This document shows positions 52,494 through 61,370 of a DNA stretch of 64,000 bases, in pieces. Origin of the DNA: Lachnospiraceae bacterium (GTDB lineage Bacteria > Bacillota > Clostridia > Lachnospirales > Lachnospiraceae); contig JAJQFO010000096.1 in assembly GCA_021201095.1 (NCBI GenBank), positions 1 to 64,000 of the forward strand. Direction: 5' to 3'. The notes below the pieces were generated by a model, which made no database searches, had not been told where the DNA came from, and saw only the letters and a program-made list of their open reading frames with translations. A program made the position numbers and the translations under genes. How positions within the stretch are numbered: the stretch's first letter is position 1; every line of letters begins with the position of its first letter.

Positions 52494-52709
52494 ATTCTCC
52501 AGCCCCGCCTGTTTTCATCCATCCTCTAATTTCTGGAACTCCTCCAAATTCAACTCCTGCATCATTTCTTCCACCGCAAGCAAAAACGGTCAAGACAAAT
52601 CCGCACAATACCCTCCACATTATAGAGCATTCTGAACATTCGGAACACACCGCATTCCATTTTGAAAAAATCAAATTGATTAGTTCCACTGCGTGTAATT
52701 TAAAAACGT

Positions 52710-53930
52710 TCAAATTCCAAGCTCTTTGAAATTCCGGGTGATGGTATCCATCAGTTCATTACTCTCTGCCTGCAAAGTCAAAAGTTCCTGCTGGATCTCC
52801 GTCATGCGCTCATGAAAATCCACCCCGTCATCCTCCACAGGAGCGACGCCCACATAGGCTCCCGGCGTCAGGGAACAGCCTTTTTCTTCTATAATTGTTG
52901 CCCGGTCAGCGATTTTGCAAAGCCCAAGGACATCCTGATAGACACCGTCGCCAAATTTTTCATATAGCCAGCAGGCTTCTTTTGCAATCGTAAGCTGTTT
53001 CTCCAGCGCGGTAATCGCTTCGTCATATGCACTCTGAACCGCTTTCTTTTCCCGTTTGGCTGCAGCATTGACAGCTTCTTTTGCCTCTGCACGTTTTTCC
53101 TGAACAGCCTTTTCCAGTCTTTCCCGGATTTCCGTAAAAGCATCATCTGAGCCGAGGGCAGTGTGGTATTCCGCCAGCAACGACTTATATTTATCAGTTT
53201 CCCCACGATAGAGCCAGACAATGGCGTTCAGATTTTTCAGCTGCCAGTCCGTCCACTCATTCAGCGTCCGATCCACGACCGTGTAATAATTCCGGGCATC
53301 GATGAACAGCACCTTATCCAGCAGTTCCTCCGGTTTACCCTTGTCGAAAAACCAGAGAGAACATGGCAAGCTTTTCGTGTAGAAAAAATTATTGGCAACG
53401 CTGATCATAACATCCACGTGACCGGTCCTGATCAGTGCTTCCCGGATGTTCTTGTCTTTGCCGGAGGAATCCGTCGCAGAGGAGGCCATGACGAAGCCGG
53501 CCCGCCCATGCTCATTCAGATAAGAGTAGAAATAGGAAATCCAGAGATAATTGGCGTTGCCGACCTCTTTCTCTTTGTTCACTCCCGGCAGGCCGAAGGG
53601 CAGCCGCCCGGCAGAAAGAGCCGATTCCGACTTTACCTTATCAACATTGAACGGGGGATTGGCCATTACATAGTCGCAGCACCCGTTCAGATTGTGTGCA
53701 TCATGATAGAAGGTGTTGGCTTCATCCCCGGATTTGATCACGCCAGTCAGGCCATGCACCGCCATATTCATCAGACAGAGTTTGGAGTTATACTCCACCT
53801 TTTCCTGCCCGTAAAAGGTCATGGTGTTGTTAGCAACCATGCCAGCCTGATTCACAAAATCGCCTGTCTGCACGAACATCCCGCCGCTGCCGCAGGCCGG
53901 ATCTATCCGGACGCTATCTTTGATACAAAC
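52710..53930 (-). pseudogene. hsdM: Type I restriction enzyme M subunit, N-terminally truncated (part of ORF 52710-54281)
   Basis: RIDPACGSGGMFVQ, YGQEKVEYNSKLCLMNMAVHG, CDYVMANPPFNVDKV and C-terminus present; residues upstream of DPACGSGG do not look like an HsdM N-terminal domain. Confidence 0.75.
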
Positions 53931-54097
53931 ACTATCTGTGAAAGTAGGGCAAAAGCCACCAGAAAAGCCCGGAAAACGGACATTTTCGCAGGATTCCCTG
54001 ACGAAAAGAGCCGAGAGGAGTCCGCTGGCTGACGCTATTGGATTGTAATCATATGCTGCTGCCAACATCAGTTTTGTCCCCACCTTTCCTAAAGAAT

Positions 54098-54197
54098 GAG
54101 CTATTGCCAAAAAGTACAGGCTATTGCCAAATTGTATAGCTAATGCCAAAAGGTATGAGCTATCGCCAAATTGTGTAGCTACCGCCAAAAAATGTCC
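54098..54197. repeat. Cluster of five ~19-21 bp GCTAnnGCCAAA repeats
   Basis: gctattgccaaaaagtacag / gctattgccaaattgtata / gctaatgccaaaaggtatga / gctatcgccaaattgtgta / gctaccgccaaaaaatgt. Confidence 0.8.
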
Positions 54198-54520
54198 CCG
54201 TCCTAACCCATTTTGACTGATTACAATTATGATTGTGACGGATAAACTATTTTTACCCGTTCTGATCCACATATCGGGCAAGTTTCCGGCATCTTATAAA
54301 CAGCCGCATCATAATCTTGAAAAAGGTGTTGATTTATAATTAAAACTGACCCAGGTTTAACGAGTAAAACTGACCCACCCTGGAGGGCGGGGTCGTGAGT
54401 AAGTAATCCTGGTTCCATACACTGTACCTTGAAAATTTAACACTTAAAATTGACCCACCCAAGGCAGCCAATGTACAATCCTCTCTGTGTGTGAATCGCA
54501 CAGAGAGGAGGTGAAAGAAG

Positions 54521-56059
54521 GTGTACAAGTTGCAAGATTGGGCCGCTGTCCAGAAGGTCTACGCACAGACCCATTCGAAACGAATGACAGCGCAAATCCT
54601 GGGTATGTCCCGGAATACCGTTCGCAGATTGCTTGAGCAAACCGATACGCCTGTATACAGCCGGACAAACTACAAGTCCTGCACCGACAGCTACAGGGAA
54701 CAGATTATTGAGTGGCGGTGCAAACCCTATGAATACAACGGAACCCGTATTTTCAGGGAACTGAAAAAGATAGGGTATACAGGAAGCATCGGCCCGGTTT
54801 ACCGTCTCCTGCGCAGGATTGACGAGGATGTCGGAAAAATCAGTTCTAAAGCGACCGTCAGAGTGGAAACACCGCCCGGGGATCAGGCCCAGTTTGACTG
54901 GTCTGAGTATTCCATGGTCATCGGCGGCAGGGAACGGAAGGTGTACTGCTTCTCTATGGTTCTGGCAGCATCCAGAAAGAAAGCTGTCTGCTTTTCATTG
55001 AAAGTAGATGCGGAGGCTATTTATGAATCGATCCAGGAACTGTTTGAAGATCTCGGAGGGGTAACGCTGGAACTGCTGATTGATAACCCCAAAGCGCTTG
55101 TGATTGAAAACAATCCCAAAAGCGAGGATGAAATCCGCTACAATCCGGAAGCCCTGATGCTCGCGAAACATCTGGGAACGGAACTGAATGCATGCCCCTG
55201 CTACTGGCCACGCAAGAAAGGCAAGGTAGAAGCCCCTTTTACATACATTGAGCAGCAATTCGTAAAAGGGAACAGTTTTGCAACCATGGAGGAACTGAAC
55301 CGCAGGGGGAAAGCTTTTGTGAATGCCTGGTGTGATGAAACACATGGGACAACCAGACGGGTTCCAAACCAGCATTACCTGCTGGAGGAGAAGCAGACTC
55401 TGCAGCCGCTTCCGAAAAAGCGGTACCGTATAAAAGAACTCCAGAAAAGGATTGTGAGTTCCGACAGCTTTGTCAGTATCAATGCCAGCAAATACAGCGT
55501 ACCTGTCAAATACGTTGGAAAAACCCTCCAGTTCCGCATAGTCTATGGGTTCCGCATTGAGCTCTACGATGGGCAGGGAGAACTGGTGCTAAAGCTGGAG
55601 ATGGCGGACAAAAAACACTCAGTCACGTCAGATGCTGAGCATTATTCGGAGATCGCGCAGCCGGTCAGCACATCCGTCCCACAGATCCGCAGGGATTTTA
55701 CGGAGACATTCCCGAACGGCCAAAAATATCTGGAAGCTGCCGGACGGAAGTTTGCACAGCCAACGCACCACGCGAGGAAGATTATGCTCCTGCTGGATCT
55801 CTACGATGCCGGGACGCTGGACCGCTTTATCTGTTACAGCATCAGCCAGGACAAGATGGACATCCGGTCATTCAAGGGACTGCTGCGTGATTATAATGTC
55901 GGAAAGCTTATACTTCCATCCGGGGAAAGCGGATGTGCAACAGGAACCGCAGCTACAGCCGGGTCCGCCGGAAGCGATGACCCCGCCCTTACCAGGGACT
56001 GCAGCTATTACGAAACAAACGCAATGAAGGAGGCCAGCGGTGGAAGTCCAAAAGAATGA
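54521..56059 (+). CDS. istA: IS21-family transposase IstA
   Basis: N-terminal HTH MTAQILGMSRNTVRRLLEQ, GDQAQFDWSEYSMVIGG integrase core, CYWPRKKGKVEAPFTYIEQQFVKGNSF. Confidence 0.95.
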   Translation: MYKLQDWAAVQKVYAQTHSKRMTAQILGMSRNTVRRLLEQTDTPVYSRTNYKSCTDSYREQIIEWRCKPYEYNGTRIFRELKKIGYTGSIGPVYRLLRRIDEDVGKISSKATVRVETPPGDQAQFDWSEYSMVIGGRERKVYCFSMVLAASRKKAVCFSLKVDAEAIYESIQELFEDLGGVTLELLIDNPKALVIENNPKSEDEIRYNPEALMLAKHLGTELNACPCYWPRKKGKVEAPFTYIEQQFVKGNSFATMEELNRRGKAFVNAWCDETHGTTRRVPNQHYLLEEKQTLQPLPKKRYRIKELQKRIVSSDSFVSINASKYSVPVKYVGKTLQFRIVYGFRIELYDGQGELVLKLEMADKKHSVTSDAEHYSEIAQPVSTSVPQIRRDFTETFPNGQKYLEAAGRKFAQPTHHARKIMLLLDLYDAGTLDRFICYSISQDKMDIRSFKGLLRDYNVGKLILPSGESGCATGTAATAGSAGSDDPALTRDCSYYETNAMKEASGGSPKE

Positions 56060-56792
56060 AAATGATACCGGATATATTGAAACGATGATGAAACAGTTCA
56101 AACTGGTAGATATGAGGGAGCAGTATCAGGATCTGATCCGGGAAGCGGAAGAATCTTCCATGGGATATGAGGAATTCCTCAGGCGACTGCTGTCAATAGA
56201 GGAGACAGGGAAAAAGAGACGCCGGACGGAGAAGCTGCGCCATGCTGCCTGTTTTGAGGCGGAAAAGAGGCTGGAGGACATTGATTACAGCTTCAACCAT
56301 ACACTGGACAGGGACAAGATCACAGAACTCGGACGTCTTGGTTTCCTGGAAGCATGCGAAAACATCCTCATAATCGGCCCACCCGGAGTAGGGAAAAGCA
56401 TGATCGCGACCGGGATCGGCATGAATGCCATCAATGCAGGGTACAAGGTGCTCTTTGTCAACGCGAAGGATCTTGTTGACCGGCTGTACGAAAGCATGAA
56501 TGCCGGAACGCTGCGCGAAATGCTCGCAGAGCTGGACAAAATCCCGCTTCTGATCATTGATGAACTGTCCTACATAAAAATGGACAGGGAAAGAGAGAGC
56601 CTTTTCTTCCAGGTAATCCGGAACAGATATGAAAAGAACTCCCTCATCATAACGACCAACCTGCCAATGGGCAGGTGGGACGAACTGTTCAGCGGCAAAC
56701 TGGCGGCTACCGCAATCCTGGACCGTCTGGTGCACCACTGCCACATCCTTAGTATAACCGGGGACAGCTACCGTGTCAAAGGGTCAAAATAA
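56040..56792 (+). CDS. istB: IS21-family helper ATPase IstB
   Basis: LIIGPPGVGKSMIATGIGMNAINAGYKVLFVNAKDLVDRL, PLLIIDELSYIKMD; overlaps the istA end. Confidence 0.96.
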   Translation: MEVQKNENDTGYIETMMKQFKLVDMREQYQDLIREAEESSMGYEEFLRRLLSIEETGKKRRRTEKLRHAACFEAEKRLEDIDYSFNHTLDRDKITELGRLGFLEACENILIIGPPGVGKSMIATGIGMNAINAGYKVLFVNAKDLVDRLYESMNAGTLREMLAELDKIPLLIIDELSYIKMDRERESLFFQVIRNRYEKNSLIITTNLPMGRWDELFSGKLAATAILDRLVHHCHILSITGDSYRVKGSK

Positions 56793-56819
56793 AAGTGTTG
56801 ATAGAAAGGAACGTGTACT

Positions 56820-57281
56820 ATGAATATAGAAAAGAAACGCAGGAAGGCCCTCGAAAAAGAACTGAAAGAATACGAAAAGGTGACCCCGATGTCGAAAGAT
56901 GAGAGGTCGGCACTGCGCAAGTGGGTAAAATGTGGCAACAGCGTACATGAAAACGATGATTATGTCTGCGACGATCATGGACGGCCTGCTGACTTTCTGG
57001 ATGTATACCGCCACTGGGACGAGGAATATAAAACGATTTCCGGTATGAGCGAAAGAGAAAGAGAGCAGTATCTGGATATAAGATACCGGGGCGGCATAAA
57101 AGCAGAGACGTCACCAGCAGTCCCGTCATATGATGAACTGAAAGACAAGGTACGGCGGCTTTATAAGAAAAATCTTCTTTACTGGCTGTACATTACCAGC
57201 GCAGGACTGCAGGAAGAAGCCCTGGAGTATATGGAGGAGCATGTCGATGACGAGCTGGTTCCGTTTGATATTTTCGATTAA
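56820..57281 (+). CDS. Hypothetical passenger protein within the IS21 element
   Basis: 153 aa ORF 28 nt after istB, same strand; MNIEKKRRKALEKELKEYEKVTPMSKDERSALRKWVKCGNSVHENDDYVCDDHG. Confidence 0.7.
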   Translation: MNIEKKRRKALEKELKEYEKVTPMSKDERSALRKWVKCGNSVHENDDYVCDDHGRPADFLDVYRHWDEEYKTISGMSEREREQYLDIRYRGGIKAETSPAVPSYDELKDKVRRLYKKNLLYWLYITSAGLQEEALEYMEEHVDDELVPFDIFD

Positions 57282-57369
57282 TTGTTAAATGGAAGCCTGA
57301 CACTTTTCGTTACTGCCGCCTGTAACAACATCAGCCAACGGCTGAACAGTACCTCATCGCGCCTGCCAG

Positions 57370-57612
57370 CTTTTTGGAGAGGCCGGGGTGTGGGGCAGAG
57401 CCCCACGGGGAAACTATATGGCGTGAGATGTAAGCGGAACGGTTTCTCCGTGTACAATGAGTTGGCCGATGCGGGAAAAGACCGGTTTTAGTCAGCTTCC
57501 CGTGTCGGCACCGACCCAGGACACGGGGAAACAAGCCTGTCAAGTGGACCGTGGAATAATTGAGCGCGCCTTTTGCGCTCCATTATGCCGCGAAAGCCAC
57601 TTGACAGGCGCA
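57370..57612. other. Structured non-coding segment inside the IS21 element, including a ~75-nt hairpin
   Basis: GGGGTGTGGGGCAGAGCCCCAC; CCCGTGTCggcaccgacccagGACACGGG; CCTGTCAAGTGG...GGAATAATTGAGCGCgccttttGCGCTCCATTATgCC...CCACTTGACAGG. Confidence 0.65.
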
Positions 57613-57666
57613 GAGTGAAGCGGCGCACAGGGCGAAAACGTATATCCAGACAGAAAGAGGTACCCT

Positions 57667-58113
57667 ATGGCAAAAACCGTAATCCGTGAAGAAATGTTTC
57701 CTGAGATCGTAGCCGAATACAATTCCGGTGGGAAAACGGCTGCGTATGATTTGATACGAAGTAAATATGGGTTAAAACAGCCATACTTTGTGCTTTCCAG
57801 GATTAAAGGAAGCGACAAATATGTCTATAATTCAGAAACCGATCGTTTTGAAGAAACACAGGATAATCCGGCAGATGAAGTATTTATGAGCCTTGAGGAT
57901 CTGTGCCAGCCGCCGGCGGCAGGACATCACGCACGTAAAGAAGAGCCGATTATTGATTCAAGACCAGCTGCCATGGAGAAACTGGTGCATGAACTGATCA
58001 GCGACCGTCTTTTGACGATAAGTAAATACGTTGCATTGGATACGTCTACAAGGACGATTCTAATTGACCAGTCCTCACTATCCGCAGATGGATATCGGAT
58101 CGTAACCCATTAA
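57667..58113 (+). CDS. Hypothetical passenger protein within the IS21 element
   Basis: 148 aa ORF MAKTVIREEMFPEIVAEYNSGGKTAAYDLIRSKYGLKQPYFVLSRIKG, just inside the right end. Confidence 0.7.
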   Translation: MAKTVIREEMFPEIVAEYNSGGKTAAYDLIRSKYGLKQPYFVLSRIKGSDKYVYNSETDRFEETQDNPADEVFMSLEDLCQPPAAGHHARKEEPIIDSRPAAMEKLVHELISDRLLTISKYVALDTSTRTILIDQSSLSADGYRIVTH

Positions 58114-58243
58114 CAGGGGTGGGTCAATTTTCAGTGTAAAATCAGGATGACAGATAAAACTGACCCACCCTAGGAATCGCTGTAAGTGGGTACCAAGATG
58201 GGTCAATTTTAAATGAAAAAGTGGGTCAATTTTACTTGACAAT

Positions 58244-59770
58244 CTACAAAAGGCAATTCATGCAATGAAAATACTCCTTGCTCATAAGAGCTTGTTGCTT
58301 ATTTTCAACCTGAAATGCTATCTCGCTGCGAGCAGGATTATTTCCAAGTATAAAATCAGGCAAGAGGAAAAGCGATGTCCCGATTTTAAGAAAACCATCC
58401 TCTATTACTGTCTCAAGATACTCGTAGTTCTTATACATAAAAATTACATATCGGCGTTCTCGTTCATCATGCCATTTATAATCTTTTACGGACAAAATCC
58501 AGTACTGGAGAAGCTCCTCCATAAATGAATGTTTTTGCTTGTCGGACAAGTCAAACTGGTCAACTACGCTAAATAAATATCTTAGTTCCTCCCTTGCTTC
58601 TTCTCGATCATAAATAACATCAAAAGCAATTACTTGTGATATAAATGGAAGCGTAATGTTTTCGTCATCAACCGAGCCATTCGACTTGCTGAACTGTCGC
58701 TTACCAATTGGTCCAATCAACTCAATGATTCTATCATTCTTATAACCATATGTACATTCCCCATAATCGCTCTGCATATCACCATTATTCAAAGATTTAC
58801 TGTACGATGTAACAAAATACTTTCTGGTAGGCGTAAAATCGAAATCTGTTGCCCATTGATAAGGAAGCCAAGACGTATCTTCAAACAACTCAGGAATCAC
58901 TTTTTGCTCTCGTTCATCATTAAGATACTTAATTTCTTTCATCCAAATCTCATGATTTTCTGCACTTGTTTTGGCAACGTCTCTTGACACATATTTGCAA
59001 ATATAATCCTCATTATATCCATTCCTGGATTTCAGTATGTAATTACTAACCTGAATTTTCAGCATACCCTTAACAGGTCTCTGGGTGATATCCTTTTTCC
59101 ACAATTTAAGCAGATATGCTTCTAATTCAAATAGCTTGGACAGTTCATCTCGCGTGAATTCCCATAGTTGTTCTTTTTTATTTCCACGCATATTGCTTAT
59201 GTCTGTAAGCATAGCTAAAAATGCATAAGCCAAATCGCCAATATCTTCTTCCTCTGTCCATTCATTCAAACAACTCTCAACAATCGTAATTAACTGGTTT
59301 GAAAAGTCGGCTGTATTCTCAATCGTATACTTCTGGTATGCGAAGTGATACAGCTTTAGCTGTGGCAACAATATTTCTTCATATGGTTTTATTCTGTAAC
59401 CGTCTTCATCATCCAAGCCCAATATAGGATTATTCCAGGACATTATTTTCTGCAATCTGGTTGCTTCTGTAATAAGATCATACAAGTAAACCTTAATAGA
59501 ATTTATCTGAAGGCGTTCAGCTTTTACATAAAGTATGTTAATAAGCTGAGCCTCGAACTCAGTAACGCGCATTCTGCCAAAGCTTGAGTACTCATTTGCG
59601 TCATTATTACAAACCACCGCCAATAATACTTCTCTGGTTTTATATGATGGATCATGTTCAAACTCTCTTATTTTGTCTGCTATTAATTCAAGTTTACTTT
59701 CTCTACCATTTTGGGGCCAATCATCTGGTTTGGTATTCATAAAATTATCTTCTATTTCGTCGCTCTTCAT
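58244..59770 (-). CDS. Unknown protein with DUF2971-like C-terminal region; stop codon abuts the IS21 right end
   Basis: KYFVTSYSKSLNNGDMQSDYGECTYGYKND and KDYKWHDERERRYVIFMYKNYEYLETVIEDGFLKIGTSLFLLPDFILGNNP resemble DUF2971 signatures. Confidence 0.6.
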   Translation of the reverse strand: MKSDEIEDNFMNTKPDDWPQNGRESKLELIADKIREFEHDPSYKTREVLLAVVCNNDANEYSSFGRMRVTEFEAQLINILYVKAERLQINSIKVYLYDLITEATRLQKIMSWNNPILGLDDEDGYRIKPYEEILLPQLKLYHFAYQKYTIENTADFSNQLITIVESCLNEWTEEEDIGDLAYAFLAMLTDISNMRGNKKEQLWEFTRDELSKLFELEAYLLKLWKKDITQRPVKGMLKIQVSNYILKSRNGYNEDYICKYVSRDVAKTSAENHEIWMKEIKYLNDEREQKVIPELFEDTSWLPYQWATDFDFTPTRKYFVTSYSKSLNNGDMQSDYGECTYGYKNDRIIELIGPIGKRQFSKSNGSVDDENITLPFISQVIAFDVIYDREEAREELRYLFSVVDQFDLSDKQKHSFMEELLQYWILSVKDYKWHDERERRYVIFMYKNYEYLETVIEDGFLKIGTSLFLLPDFILGNNPARSEIAFQVENKQQALMSKEYFHCMNCLL

Positions 59771-59825
59771 ATTTCACCACATCTATCTTTCATGAAACAT
59801 TTCAAATAGCCTATCCGCGCTATTA

Positions 59826-60701
59826 TTATTCCTCATTTTCCAAAGACTTAAGTGTTTTTCCTTCCGATGTTTTCCAACTCGTCAATCCATTTGCGCTTTT
59901 ACCAATCACAAACATCGCAGCATATGAAGGACTGGTGAAAAGCATATTTTCCTGCAGCACACCATTTTCGTCAATTGGAGCTGACTTCCTGCGCTCCTTG
60001 ATTACTGCAGGAATTGTATTATCATCCTTAAGAGAAATCTGGCTTCCCTGGAAAACTACAAATCCCTCTGACGTCTGACTGCCATCGGCTTCAACTTTTC
60101 CAACATTTTTGATGCTTCTCTCCAAATGCAACATAATCGTTTCTTTATCTGGATTTTCTGCAGCAGACTTTTCCTGCTCGGATTTACCAGGAATCGGTTC
60201 CAGGACCTTATATCCAAGAGCGTTAATCAAAACCTTCACATTGTCTATGAATTCATCCATAACGGCAATCTGTGACTCTTTCAAAACGGTATGACTATAC
60301 GTATTCTTGGTCAAAACCAGATATCGCTTGCTGTTTCGAGCAATCTCCACAAAACGATTTTCAAGATATCGAATATGTGCTTTATTCAAATCGCGGCCTA
60401 CAAACACTACAGCAGTATTCCAGTAATATTTTTCCTTCTCAGACTGGTAATCACGGAGATGCTGAAGTAGTCTTTCTTTTACATTTTCCGCCTCGCCTAT
60501 GTATACAGAATCTGAGCCATCGTCCTCTTTACAAAACAGGAAGTATACTCCCGGTTGCATAAAATCATCCCTGTCGCAGGAAGAGACTTCAATACGTGGA
60601 ATTTTCAATGCTTTTCCATTCCAGTTTGATAACTCTACAGTGATCAAGCTATCCGCCGTTCCATTTACTAGGAACAGTTCGATTGACTTCCCATATGCCA
60701 T
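59826..60701 (-). CDS. GIY-YIG nuclease-family protein with C-terminal DUF4357
   Basis: PGVYFLFCKEDDGSDSVYIGEAENVKERLLQHLRD; C-terminal LFTSPSYAAMFVIGKSANGLTSWKTSEGKTLKSL. Confidence 0.85.
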   Translation of the reverse strand: MAYGKSIELFLVNGTADSLITVELSNWNGKALKIPRIEVSSCDRDDFMQPGVYFLFCKEDDGSDSVYIGEAENVKERLLQHLRDYQSEKEKYYWNTAVVFVGRDLNKAHIRYLENRFVEIARNSKRYLVLTKNTYSHTVLKESQIAVMDEFIDNVKVLINALGYKVLEPIPGKSEQEKSAAENPDKETIMLHLERSIKNVGKVEADGSQTSEGFVVFQGSQISLKDDNTIPAVIKERRKSAPIDENGVLQENMLFTSPSYAAMFVIGKSANGLTSWKTSEGKTLKSLENEE

Positions 60702-60770
60702 TATACCTTCCCGCCTTTCAAATTGTTGCTATGCTTATAATAAATTTTGTTTTCCGTTTGTTCTGAATAT

Positions 60771-61370
60771 CTATTCTCCTGCAGAAGTATCATTAGTCAC
60801 ACCTTCCGTATCTGCAGGTGCCTCAATAAGGATATCAACCATTTCAGCAATACAGGTTGTATAATATGTATAATACGTATTTCTGGTTTCTCTTTCTCTG
60901 CTTTTCAGATACTCATTTGGATCAACAAATCTTCTTTCATTTCCACTAAAACATGCATTAATAACCTTTCGCTTTGCCTCTCCACTCTCATGCGCAATAT
61001 AATTCCGAAGTGCCCTGACTTCCTGTACTACTGGCTTATATTTTGCATCGCTCAAAAGTATATCAAAAGGATTGACTACAAAAATATGTTTTGATAATTT
61101 TTCAATTTTATCAAAGTATTCAATATATTTTTTATTACCATCTACCATAAAAGCATTAAATTGCTCTTCACTTTTGAACTGTAGATTCAGTGGAGGTACA
61201 TATCCAGTTTCCGAAGGGTTACCAGTAGCATAGGATAAAAACAAGTTTGATAAAAACTTTTCAAACTGTATCCATATTTTAAAGAGAGCTATGTCGTATC
61301 TTTGCACATCTGGTTTAGAAGCCCATTCGGTCCAAGTAGTTATTGCTCCTTTTACATCAGTGCTCACCAT
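60771..61370 (-). CDS. HEPN-like domain protein
   Basis: Mostly helical, with EVRALRNYIAHESGEAKR containing an RX4H (RNYIAH) motif; start MVSTDVKG overlaps the DUF262 stop. Confidence 0.7.
   Translation of the reverse strand: MVSTDVKGAITTWTEWASKPDVQRYDIALFKIWIQFEKFLSNLFLSYATGNPSETGYVPPLNLQFKSEEQFNAFMVDGNKKYIEYFDKIEKLSKHIFVVNPFDILLSDAKYKPVVQEVRALRNYIAHESGEAKRKVINACFSGNERRFVDPNEYLKSRERETRNTYYTYYTTCIAEMVDILIEAPADTEGVTNDTSAGE

Larger units (their letters stand above)
54327..58241 (+). mobile_element. IS21-family element (~3.9 kb) with two extra ORFs
   Basis: Left end TGTTGAtttataaTTAAAACTGACCCA with internal TAAAACTGACCCACC / TTAAAATTGACCCACC repeats; right end (RC) TGTCAAGTAAAATTGACCCAC with further copies; encloses istA/istB. 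Confidence 0.82.

Noticed and set aside
54098-54197. Possible CRISPR array
   Set aside because: Units are only ~20 bp with no distinct spacers and no cas genes nearby; better explained as IS end repeats or iterons.
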